From Lycium barbarum (lineage: Eukaryota > Streptophyta > Magnoliopsida > Solanales > Solanaceae), in NCBI RefSeq assembly GCF_019175385.1, contig NC_083338.1:92835777-92899776 (forward strand): 64,000 bases of DNA, given 5' to 3'. Position 1 is the stretch's first letter. Each line of letters starts with the position of its first letter. Positions 36,552-47,045 of the stretch are shown here, one piece after another. The notes below the pieces were generated by a model. It saw only the letters and a list, made by a program, of their open reading frames with translations, did no database searches and had not been told where the DNA came from. The position numbers and the translations under genes were made by a program.

Positions 36552-39476
36552 GAATATTCGACCTCAAATGTTAAACAATTCCTGTATAAGTATACTGCTT
36601 GTGGTGATCTTATAACGAAACAATTCTAACTAGAACGCATCTCTTTTCTTAACTTAATATCATTCTCTACTTGACATCAGTTAATATTGAATTTCCAAAG
36701 AAAGTGGTCATAATTTAGCTACTTCCGTAATTGACTTCAGCTTACTATATCCATCTACACTTGAAGCTTAAATCGAGTTTTTCTTGTTTTAGAATTATCT
36801 TTCCAGTAACACTGTAGAATAAGAGTTGTCTTTCCCTTGGTAGGTTTACGATCGCATATTGGTTCCTCCTATTCTATCTTCGAATTCTCATAGGTCTACT
36901 CACACTCTTTATTTGGATCATATAGTCCGCAGCGTACATCCTTCTTGGAGTCATCATTTTAATCCTCTGACATGCACTATCTATAACATTCCCTTTGAAT
37001 AGTTGAAAATGAGTTTCCTTCTTAGTAATGACTCTCGGTTGCAATACTCCCTTGATACCTCAGGAATATCCTTTCAAGAGATATAAGTGAGTCACTCTCC
37101 TGATATGATCGTCCTTGATACTTGAACTCGTCGATCCTTTTTCTTGCTTAATTAGTCTAGATACCTTTCTTCCTTATCGTTACTTCTTCCCATAATCTTA
37201 ATTGTATAGCCAGTACCTCTATACCCGCAATATTAAATCAACCATGTGAATCCTTTGTTACATATTGTACCATGTCATCTCTTAACCCCTCGCGATTACG
37301 TAATAATCAGTGGACTTCTTCTTATCTTTAGAATCCTCTTCGGGTGTCTCTTCTCATTTAACTTATATCTGAACAAAGGTTACAATACATGATGTATCAT
37401 CTTAAGGGGTTTTAAGTCCCATGTTAATCATGTCTCGTAATGAATCTCTCGAGAGCATTCTTTTGAGGCAAATACTCGTATACATCTCGAGTGAACACTC
37501 ATATAGGAAGTTTTCCCTATAGCACCCCTATCATCACATTGAGGTGAATACCTCTCTTCTCTCATATGCCCATTTTTCAAATCTATTTCACAGTTTGCAT
37601 TACTTTACAAAGTACTATCTTGAACTTTCCGTCCCTCTTTCGTCATTCAGTCCATACCTTTTACCATTTCATCCTTACGTCTTTGCTTGTCATATCACCT
37701 CATAATGCCGAAAGTTAATTTCCCTTTGTTTTCTAACGTCTATAACTATTTCACCATAGGATAGATGCCTTTTTCATAATGTTCTTTGCCATAAATTCAT
37801 TGAGACCCATAGGTCATCTTACTCATTAGTCATTTTCATTAATATAGTTCGCAACTAATCTATATTTCCTTCACTGCACCGTTCCCAACTCGCTATCTTT
37901 GGTCGTGCTATCTCTTAATAATCTCTTCTCCTTTCCGCATAACTTACCCGGATTGTGACTTCATTTGTTACCATCTTTATGTATACATAACATTGGTCCA
38001 TTGATCATTCAAGATATACCTTATCCTTTTCCTTGTCTCATTTCTCTATTTTTTCTTTTTTTCTGCTCAAGTAATTCTGTTAGTAGCACAATAACCACAA
38101 GTGCATTCACAATGCTTTCAGCTATTCGTTGATAAAACTGTGCCCTACAACTCAACATTAATCCTTCCATAATTTTCTCGGATCAGCTCACACTATTATG
38201 GGTGCATTCTTCTTTGCTATCCCAATGTGGTAGTAACGGGGTAATATGTGGTCCTTTTGGAATCCCTTGAGGAGATGTTACGTAGAGTCACTTTCTTCTT
38301 TGTATATAAGGTGTTTTACTCATCAAATAACCCCGTACCTCTCATCATAATCTAATTAGTCACACATTACTTATGATACAATTCGAAACCTCAATCATCT
38401 CATAATAATATCCGTTAACATTCTCGCATAGTATTGTAATATCCATAAGGTATGATGCTCTCTCGTACTCTTCTCATCAGGTTAGTATTACAGGTGGATG
38501 TTCGTTATATTCGCCTCACTTCTGGCTTTCATTCTCTATCTTTAACATTTACCTCTTTTTCTGATCATACACATTACACATACTGGACATTCATCACTTG
38601 TCATTCCTTTGTTTGGTTGATCAATCTTATCTCACTTTCCGTTATCATACTCTAGATCTCTTCCTTCCTGCACATCTCACTTTCCTTGGTGTCAATAATA
38701 ACAAACTCCTATCGTATAACGATCCTGGTAAATAAACTAGGCTATAGCGCAGAACGTAGTTGTAGTCATAAATTCAACAAACTACCAAGCGAAGAGCTTT
38801 AGTAAACATATTCCTTTCCATCTATTATCTCGAGGCATTTGTTAAGGTCAATAGCCCATAGTGACTTAAATGTTTTCCCGCTTTAATCATCAGGTGAGGT
38901 CTAACTTGTCAATCTATAATGGTATTACATGCGTATACATATACGTGTACACATCAAGCTCATCCTATAGCTCAATCTTTCGAAGACATATAAGGGTTGG
39001 TTAACCTTTTTCGATTTTTAACTTCTTTTGGGGTGCTTATCTCTTTTATTCTCTTTTGATACATAAAACTACTTTCTACGCCAAGCACACATTGTTCCTT
39101 CACATTCTTATATCCTATCCTCTCTCATCTGTTATAATATCTCATTATTCCTATTTCTGATCTAATGTTTATCTATTAAACCTGTCCCATCACTGACTGT
39201 CAATTTCACCTCTAATTACTTCACTGTTGTACCCTTTCTTTTTTCTCGTAATAATCCCACTTAAAAATTTCAACAATTTCCCTTAAGTTCTCGGGAAATT
39301 TCGGCAGAGTTTCCTCTATAATTGTAACAATCCCAAACCTGTACACAGCCGAGAAAATATATCTCATGCCTTACAAGGCCATATACAAAAACACATATGA
39401 TATACAACTCAACCACACAAGGCTGATTTCTACAAAATAATGTAAAAAAATAAAGCTCGTCTTATAATTTTTGCTC
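36552..39476 (-). other. Non-coding internal region of the LARD-like element
   Basis: About 2.9 kb without a plausible gene; the longest open frames are under 110 codons and resemble nothing. Near 39290-39330 it carries a short block (GGCAGAGTTTCC next to GGGAAATTTC) that also occurs in the untranslated 3' regions of the array units. The last five bases before the plus element (39477-39481, GAACA) are its target duplication. Confidence 0.65.
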
Positions 39477-40831
39477 GAACATGTTATATCCCGTGTTTTT
39501 GCGCATTTGGAAAATTTGGAATTATCTTGCCTTGTAGGAAATAAGGCTATATTTTTATTTTATTCAACATATGTGTGATATTCATGAAAAATATTGACGC
39601 GGAAATACGGAGGAAGGCCAAGGGAAAATTTGGAATTTTGGAAATTAGTTTCGGGAATTACAAATAAAATCCATAAATTATTGGGCTCAAATAATAAAAG
39701 AGAATTGAGGCCCAAATTGAGAGGCTTGGCTGGCCATGCTAGCCCAAGCCCATGGAATTTATTTAATTTCCATGTGATTAAATTAGCCCTATCCATTAGA
39801 AACTTCAAGACAAATTGAGAAGGGAGAGAGCAAGAGAAAGAACACCAACAAAATAAGGGCCATTCGGCCAAGACCCATAAAAATTGCCCTTAAAAATCTT
39901 GCTTCAAAAATTGTTTTCTTGTGATATTTTTACTAATTCAAGGGTCCTCTACAACGTGGTGTAGTTATTTCGGAAGATAGACCGCTCGTTCCGTCGAATT
40001 AACACTTTGGTCAAGTGAAGAAGTTGAAGAGAAAAGGTAAGAATTAATCCTTTTTAATTATGTTATGAAGGCTTGTTTATGTTGTAGTATGTAGAAATGG
40101 GTAGAATTTATAGAAATATGGAAGTTTGCAAGGTGGGTGTGCAAGTGTGCATGTGGCCGAAAATGAGGTAATGGAGGGTGGAAAATTAAAAATTCTATTT
40201 GTTATGTTAATTGTGTTGTAATGGCCTTGTGGAGTAAATGGAAGAATGTTAGCCAAAAATGTGTAAGAAAAGTAGTTGTTAAGTATTGTAGGAAGATTTG
40301 TGGATTTATGGGAAATTTATATAATTATGAAAATGAATTGCTAAGGTGCAAATTATGATTGTTGTTAATGAAATTGGGAGATGAAAATGCGTTACGAATA
40401 TTTATGTTGAAGATTAGAGGTTTTAGATGAATTATGATTTTGGTGGAAATTTTGGTATATTTTGTAAATATTTTGTATAATGATATGGAATACTTCCGGA
40501 TTGTGTTAGAATGATTTTGATTAGTAAATGAATATGGAAAATGTTGATATTAGTTGGATAGTGTGAAGTTGGAATGAAAGTGTTACATTATGTAGAGAGG
40601 AAGAGAAAAATTATGTTAGAATGCGTTTTGTTGTGATTTTGATGGTTGTTGTGATTTTGATGATTGTTGTTATTGATGTGGTTGTTGTTGTTGATATTAT
40701 GGCCGAGCAAATTCTCGGGGATGTTGAATTTATAGGGGAGATGCTGCCGAAATTTCGGTAGACAAGTATAGATTTAGACTTGAATTCTTAAAAGTTTGAA
40801 ATTCATATTTGGTAATTGTGACCAAATGTAG

Positions 40832-40882
40832 ATTCTGGAGCAAACGGGACTTGAGTTTGGGCAACCGTAAGGAGAGCTAAAG
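40832..40882 (+). other. Candidate 51-nt leader exon
   Basis: Acceptor-like AAATGTAG ends 40831; donor-like AAAG/GTATGTAAAG at 40882/40883. The 3' LTR copy is 48377-48427, also 51 nt, with its donor mutated to GTATTT. Confidence 0.48.
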
Positions 40883-41903
40883 GTATGTAAAGCTATCACT
40901 TTCTTTCTTTTGGCATGTCCTAGATATACTAGGGTGAGATTTGAGCCTCGGAGGTTATTCTGCTCATAGAAATTCGAGTCTGAGCTTGGGTACTATTCAT
41001 TCAATATAATTGAACTATAAACCTTATGTCTTGTTGGAAAACTGTTCAAACATCCATAACTTGTGCAGACGTGATAGAATCGCTTTGAAACCTTCGTGGA
41101 TGACTCTATAGAGTCCAATGTTTGTAATTTATGTCCGCCACCTCGACTCGACCCGAGGTGGGCCCACTAGTCTCGAGACTTCCTTCGTTTGTCTTACTTG
41201 AGCTATTTTTGGTATGACATAAAAAGAGGACTTTTGTCTATGAATTTAAGGCTCCGTGATTTGCTCCATAAGTTATTTGAAAGCTCCTTAATGTGAATGA
41301 TACTAAATTTTCAGAAAATGGCTTATAAGGTATTTTTCGAAAGTTTTATAAATTTAAAGGCTCATATCTTTTGTATACTAATTCCGACAGACTAGATACT
41401 TACTTTAAGCTTTCTGATCTCAATATATTCATATGTATATGTATTTATTAGTCGAGTCTTGGAAGTTAATTGTGTATATGCATATGGTTTCCGCACTACT
41501 CTGCTCGTGCCTATTACTATGATATCGTTCGCCAGTTCCCGGGCCGGTTTTGTGATCGTGCGTACTATGACATATTCGGCAGTATGATGTGTTACGGTTC
41601 CTGAGACCTCGCCATAGGGCCGGGTTCCATTTATGGAGTTATGCTGTGATATAGCTTATGATATGTTTTGATGATATGATATGTTGTGTTCGGGGTGTAC
41701 GGAGATTTGAAACCTTCTGGAGTATGCTGTGTTGTGGCACCAGCGTCGGAGTGGTGACCACGTTCCTGAGCCTTATGCATGATTTCTGTTTGCATTATGT
41801 ACATGTGTCTTCAGTACAAATTTTGATATTTTGATCCGGTATTCTCTCTCTGTACCCTTCACTTCAGTTATGGTTTGGATTTCTGTACTTTATGCTTTAC
41901 ATA

Positions 41904-41960
41904 CTCAGTACATCTTCGTACTGACCCCCTTTCTTCGGGGGCTGCGTTTCATGCCCGCAG
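41904..41960 (+). promoter_or_regulatory. Hairpin/acceptor-like module
   Basis: CAGTAC..GTACTG, CCCCC..GGGGG around TTTCTTC, CTGCG..CGCAG, acceptor-like AG at 41960. CTGAC at 41921-41925 lies about 36 nt before the AG. The 3' LTR copy at 49446-49503 has CTGGC instead. Confidence 0.52.
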
Positions 41961-42552
41961 GTATAGAGGTTCGTGATCTGCCAGTGTAGGACCCATATTC
42001 TGCTATTACAGAGTGCTCCTTTTGATCCGGAGCCCATATATTGGTACATATCTTTTGTGATGTATATGCTTCTGTATATTTGATTATTTGGGGTACGGCG
42101 GGGCCCTGTCCCGTCATATGATTCCGTTATGGTTTGTAGAGGCCTGTAGTCATATATGTGGGTAATGGGTCATGTGTGTGCTCGTTTGTCTATGATCTAC
42201 GTCTTAATGCGGTCTGTTTGCTATTATGGCCAAACGGCCTAATTGTTTGTACACGTGCATGTATCTGGCGATGTATATTCCGCCAATCTATCATATTTGG
42301 ATGCGGCCTAAATGGCCTGTATGTTTGTATATGTGTATATATTCGGCGATGTGTATTCCGCCGTCCCTTCTGACTTTGATGTGATATTGTTGCACGTTCG
42401 ACCGCTTAAGATAATATTTGTTTCCAATCTGTTTAAAATGATTAATATGAAATCTGAGATAAATTAGAAAATGACGAGTTAGCATGTGAGTTTGTTTGGG
42501 GTGTCCAAATAGGGCACCAGTCGCGGCCCACGGAGCTGGGTCGTGACAAAAG

Positions 42553-42564
42553 TGGTATCAGAGC
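42553..42564 (+). other. Primer-binding site
   Basis: TGGTATCAGAGC four bases after the 5' LTR; initiator tRNA-Met type. Confidence 0.9.
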
Positions 42565-44760
42565 GGTTTGTCCTCGGAATGTCTACAGGCCGTGTCTCGT
42601 AGAGTCTTGTTTATCGGTGTGTTGTGCACCACATCTATAAACAGGAGGCTACAGGACATTTAGGGTGTTACCTTTCTTTGGATCTTAGATCGTGCGATAG
42701 AGCCAGCCGTAGGAAATGAATTCCTTTTTACTAACCCTTGATTTCAGCCGAAGAACGGTATCGATAGAAGACAGTGACTGATGATATTGGAAGCTACACA
42801 GTACACAGGTAAGCAATGGTATGAAAAATGTATGTTGGGGAAGTCATTTGAAGTATGATTGAAATATAAAGTTGAAAATCGAAAAGGAAAGTAAATAGGA
42901 AAGTGCCACCGGTTCCGTTTGAGTTATGTATGTGAGGTAAGTCTCGATATATTCATACTTTTACTTGAAATTATTAGCCTTGTGTGGCTATGATACGATA
43001 TGATACGTACGTATATATGTTGGCCCTGTGAGGCATTGTTGGTATTTCTGCGTGCAGGTGTTGGGATAGTAAGAAGTACAGAGGAACCTCTGCCCAATTT
43101 TTTCCAAAATTATAAAAAGGAAAATGAGATATAAGTTCTTAACATGTCTTGAAAGTCGATACCGATAGAGTAAATCTATTATGTTGGATTAAAGTTTAAG
43201 AGATACCCTCCATGTCATTCGTAAGAAGCACCGTCCTTATGTGGGAATTTTTTTTATTTCGAGAAAACATATATGAGCAGCAAATTTGCAATTTATTTAA
43301 ACGGACCAAAATACGTTCCAACCACACTTTGCCTTGGAAAAGCCTATGTTGAGGGGCAAAAATGTCCAGCGATTAAGTTGCACCTTATTGGAAATACAAA
43401 GCGTATGACAAGTAGTTGGGAATTAAATGGTTTGCTCACAACTCATATATATATATGGAGGTAATTATGTGAATTAAGTACTAAGTAGTTCTGCGATGTT
43501 TGTCGGACTCCAGTTTCCTTTTGCTGGTAGTTGGAGAAGGCCTTACAGTAACATTTTATCGGTTCTCATCAACTAATTGGAGATGGAATTTGTGGAATAA
43601 AAATTTAAAATTGTGGGTTGTTTAGAATTAGATATATAGACGAAGGTAAATATTGAGGATTTAAAAAGGGGGCGACACAGTAATTATATAGTCAGAAAAG
43701 TAAAAGAATCCTCTCTAGATCGGGGTGGGACCCGCTACGAGAACGTTTTGGAAGTTGTTAAGACCCCGACTTGCCTAAAATTACGTGATAAAGGTCATGC
43801 GGGGCAGTTGATGTGATTATACCGGCCTTAACGCACCTAAATGCATTGAAGTTTTAAGGTTAAGCGTGCTAGGGCCAGAGCAATTTTGGGATGGGTGACC
43901 CCCTGGGAAATGTAAAAAACTTTTCACGAATGGTTAGAAACTTTATAGGGGTCGCGTGAGCTGAGACGGATTAGATTGGTGAAAAGGAAGAAAGAGCAAC
44001 GCAACTCTGGAATTAGAGTAAGTTTGAACATGTGACTGAAGATATTTTGTAAAAGAAATTACAGTGATACATATATGTATGTATAGGACCCCCCTTTTAT
44101 GACTATGTCGATCGATAGGTGAACCCTAACAGCTAGTGTTGTAATTTATGAAAGATATTAAGTGGACAGATTTATGAGACAAAGCGAAAGGTATGGTACA
44201 AATGTTACGAAATAAATTGATATTGATTTTGCTATAGGCTGAGATTGGAAGCTTCTAATACAACGATATTTGGAAAGAAAAAAGAGTAATTGAGTAGAAC
44301 ATGAGGAGATCAGAACGTCAGAAAAGTTAAAGGTAATAAACGTAATTAAGCAGAGCCTCAAAAAGAGCCGACGGGCAAAGCACGAAATTATTTGCGAAAA
44401 GGAACTGGAATGTAATAGTGCAGGGCAAAAGGAAAATCTATGGTATGGAATGGCAAATCATGTGAATATCAAATAATTCGATTGTCGAGAAAACAGAACG
44501 ACAGATAAGGAATGGATATGAAGGAAGGATGTGATTGCTAAAATATAAATTGCTACATTAATTATATTACTTGAGGGCCAACTATCAGATAAGATTTTGT
44601 ACTATCTAATCGAGAGTCTCATCGCCTCGTGATTTTATTAAGGTCTCGTACGAAGCTAATCAAGTTATACATTATAAAGAAAAGGCATGAATATGGTATG
44701 AGTACAACCCCAAAGGGGGGGGGGAGCGGATGAAAGTAAAGTAAGTATAAATGGAAACAA
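42565..44760 (+). other. Internal stretch without gag, protease or RT
   Basis: About 2.2 kb where gag-pol should lie but no family motif is visible. It contains a piece resembling LTR/3'-region sequence (43015-43110, compare 23265-23370), an unrecognised 63-codon frame at 43273-43464, the 5S-derived segment described separately, and a run of nine G near 44717. It looks like replaced or scrambled sequence rather than decayed gag. Confidence 0.55.
43809..43912 (+). repeat. 5S rRNA-derived segment with pol III internal promoter boxes
   Basis: Aligned by eye to plant 5S rRNA (recalled, not searched), positions 1 to about 104 match collinearly without gaps, about 70 of the first 100 bases. The box A region (GTTAAGCGTGCT at about 43858-43870) and box C region (GGGATGGGTGACC..CTGGGAA) are nearly perfect, while the stretch between bases 31 and 50 is diverged. 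The 3' end of the rRNA is missing. Such promoter-biased conservation is known in the LTRs of Cassandra TRIM elements; a plain 5S pseudogene is the alternative. It is not a functional 5S gene. Confidence 0.78.
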
Positions 44761-44789
44761 TTGACACACAGAAGATCGACACGGTAAAG

Positions 44790-45850
44790 AATTTGCCTAG
44801 GCCTTCGACATCGACTGAGGCACGCAGTTTTCTGGATTTGGTCGGATATTACAGAAGAATATTACGGCACCATTAATGGAGCTAACTCAGAAGGCAGTGA
44901 AATTCCAGTGGATCGGTATTTGTGAATATAGTTTATTAATTACAACTCCAGTTCTGGCTCATCCCGAGAGGCCAGACGGGTAGGTTATTTATTGTAATGT
45001 TTTTAGTGTTTCAACAGGTTATGTATTGATGCAACATGGCCGAGTTATAGCCTGTGCTCCCCGGCAGTTCAGATCGCACGAGAGGAATTATCCCACTCAT
45101 GATCTGGAATTAGCTGCGGTGATTTATGTTTTGAAGATATGGCGGCATTATTTATAAGGGGTCCACATTGATATTTATACGGACCATAAGAGTCTCTAGT
45201 ATATTGTTAAGCAAAAGGAGCTGAATTTGCGATAAGGAAGATGGTTTGAATTATTGAAAGATCATGAAGCCGATATTCTGTATCATCCTGGAAAATCTAA
45301 TGTTGTGGCAGACGCACTTAGTCGCAAATCTATGGGCAGTTTGACCGGCGCGCAGCCAAAAAGGAGGAATTGGTTCGTGAAATTCATCAGTTAGCTAGCC
45401 TTAGAGTCCGTTTGGACGATTCTAGAAATATTGGGGGACTCTATCCGAGAAGTTGTTGAATCATCGATTATGGAAAAGGTAAAACAGCGTCAGTTCGAGG
45501 ATACGATTCTAATACAGTGCAGAGATACAACTCTTGATAAGTAAAAGACCCAGTTCGAGGCTTCACCTGATGGGGTATTGTTATACAGAGGTAGATTATA
45601 TATGCCTGACGCTGCAGGGCTGCAGCGACCAATTATGAGCGAAGCACGATACTCAGTATTCTATTCATCTTGGATTCACTAGAATATATTACGATCTTAA
45701 ATGTTTATACTGGTAAGGACGGTATGAAAAGAGACACTGCAGAGTTCGTTGGCCAAAGCTCAAATTGCCAGTAAGTCAAGATCGAGCATCAAACGCCCAG
45801 CGGATTGCTACAGGAAATGGAAATTCCAACTTGGAAATGAGAAACGATTA
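44790..45850 (+). pseudogene. pol: RT end, RNase H and integrase zinc domain, decayed
   Basis: Translates in broken frames to the RT connection (NLPRPSTSTEARSFL, GYYRR), RNase H ([43 protein letters not shown]) and degenerate integrase zinc domain (HHCC partly recognisable). Many stops and frameshifts interrupt it. The part of RT with the catalytic Asp residues is absent upstream. This contrasts with the long open integrase frame that follows. Confidence 0.75.
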
Positions 45851-45852
45851 AC

Positions 45853-46941
45853 ATGGACTTCATTATAGGTGTACCGCGCACTCCACGCAGGTACGATTCT
45901 ATTTGGATTATTGTCTATAGATTGGCGAAATCAGCCCATTTCCTTCCAGATAGAACTACTTATTCGGCTGAGGATTATGCCAGATTGTATCTTAAAGAAA
46001 TAGTAAGACTTCACAGGGTTCCTGTTTCTATTATTACTGACAGAGGTGCCCAGTTCACAGCGAATTTCTGGAGATCATTCCAGGAAGGATTGGGGACTCA
46101 GGTGAGTCTTAGTACAGCATTTCATCCCAAGTCCGATGGACAGGCCGAGCGCACTATTCAGACATTGGAAGGTATGTTGCGGGCCTGTGTTATTGATTTC
46201 AGAGGTAGCTGGGACGATCACTTGCCGCTTGTTGAATTTGCTTATAATAATAGTTATCATTCCAGCATACAGATGGCGCCGTACGAAGCCCTATATGGTA
46301 GAAAATGCAGATCTCCGATCGATTGGTTTGACGTGGGTGAAACTAAATTAATTGGTCCAGATGTGGTCCAGCAGGCAGTCGATAAAGTGAAACTGATTCG
46401 AGAGCGACTATTAGCGGCCCAGAGTCGACAGAAATCTTATGCTGATAAACGACGTCGACCTTTGGAGTTCCAGATTGGAGACTGGGTATTTCTAAAAGTG
46501 TCGCCCATGAAGGGCGTGATGAGATTCGGCAGAAAGGGAAAGCTCAGTCCGCGATACATTAGGCCTTACCAGATTGTCCGGAAGATTAGGAATGTCGCTT
46601 ATGAGCTGGACTTACCATCAGATCTAGAGGCAGTGCACCCGGTATTCCATGTATCCATGCTCCGAAAATGTATTGGTGATCCTGACAGAATATTTCCAGT
46701 AAATGATATTCAGGTAACGACGGACTTGTCTTACGAAGAGCAACCTGTAGCTATTCTGGATCGTCAAGTGAGGAGGCTGCGCACCAAAGAAGTGCCTTCT
46801 GTTAAGGTCATCTGGCGAAATAATAACAGAGAAGAAATGACCTGGGAAGCAGAGGACGAAATGAAGAAGAAATATCCTCACCTGTTCCCCGTGTCTTCAG
46901 GTAAAAATTTAAATTCGGTGATTAATTACATTAATCAGTAA
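45853..46941 (+). CDS. pol: Integrase core, C-terminal domain and chromodomain, open frame of 362 codons
   Basis: Starts at the Met of MDFI, the first catalytic Asp of the core, only because a Trp codon just upstream is now TGA; it is thus a fragment of pol. Core residues are all present (Asp in MDFI, Asp in TDRGAQF near residue 62, Glu in DGQAERT near residue 98), followed by the GPDVVQQAVDKVKL helix, PMKGVMRFGRKGKLSPRYI, and a chromodomain-like end (VAILDRQVRRLRTKEV, EEMTWEAEDEMKKKYPHLF). The zinc-binding domain is separated by stops. The stop at 46939 is natural, 90 bp before the polypurine tract. Confidence 0.82.
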   Translation: MDFIIGVPRTPRRYDSIWIIVYRLAKSAHFLPDRTTYSAEDYARLYLKEIVRLHRVPVSIITDRGAQFTANFWRSFQEGLGTQVSLSTAFHPKSDGQAERTIQTLEGMLRACVIDFRGSWDDHLPLVEFAYNNSYHSSIQMAPYEALYGRKCRSPIDWFDVGETKLIGPDVVQQAVDKVKLIRERLLAAQSRQKSYADKRRRPLEFQIGDWVFLKVSPMKGVMRFGRKGKLSPRYIRPYQIVRKIRNVAYELDLPSDLEAVHPVFHVSMLRKCIGDPDRIFPVNDIQVTTDLSYEEQPVAILDRQVRRLRTKEVPSVKVIWRNNNREEMTWEAEDEMKKKYPHLFPVSSGKNLNSVINYINQ

Positions 46942-47030
46942 ATACTTCATGTGTGCCACCCATATAAAGGACCTCCCCTAAAACGTTTGTAAAATCTATA
47001 AGGTAAATTTAACATTCGAGGACGAATGTT

Positions 47031-47045
47031 CTAAAGGGGGGAGAA
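47031..47045 (+). other. Polypurine tract
   Basis: CTAAAGGGGGGAGAA directly before the 3' LTR, preceded by ACATTCGAGGACGAATGTT, an inverted repeat also found before the polypurine tracts of the array units. Confidence 0.88.

Larger units (their letters stand above)
39482..42548 (+). repeat. 5' LTR of the complete plus element
   Basis: 3067 bp, TGTTATATCCCG to GGGTCGTGACA. Same family as the solo LTR at 20380. In order: donor-like AAAAG/GTAAG (40036/40037), palindrome CCGAAATTTCGG (40747-40758), candidate exon, GTATGTAAAG, hairpin module, LTR end. Open frames inside are not conserved as protein. Confidence 0.92.

Noticed and set aside
36538..39476. Host gene or decayed pol in the long frame-poor block
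   Set aside because: No exon-like coding bias, splice pattern or pol motif seen; bounded by retroelement signals on both sides.
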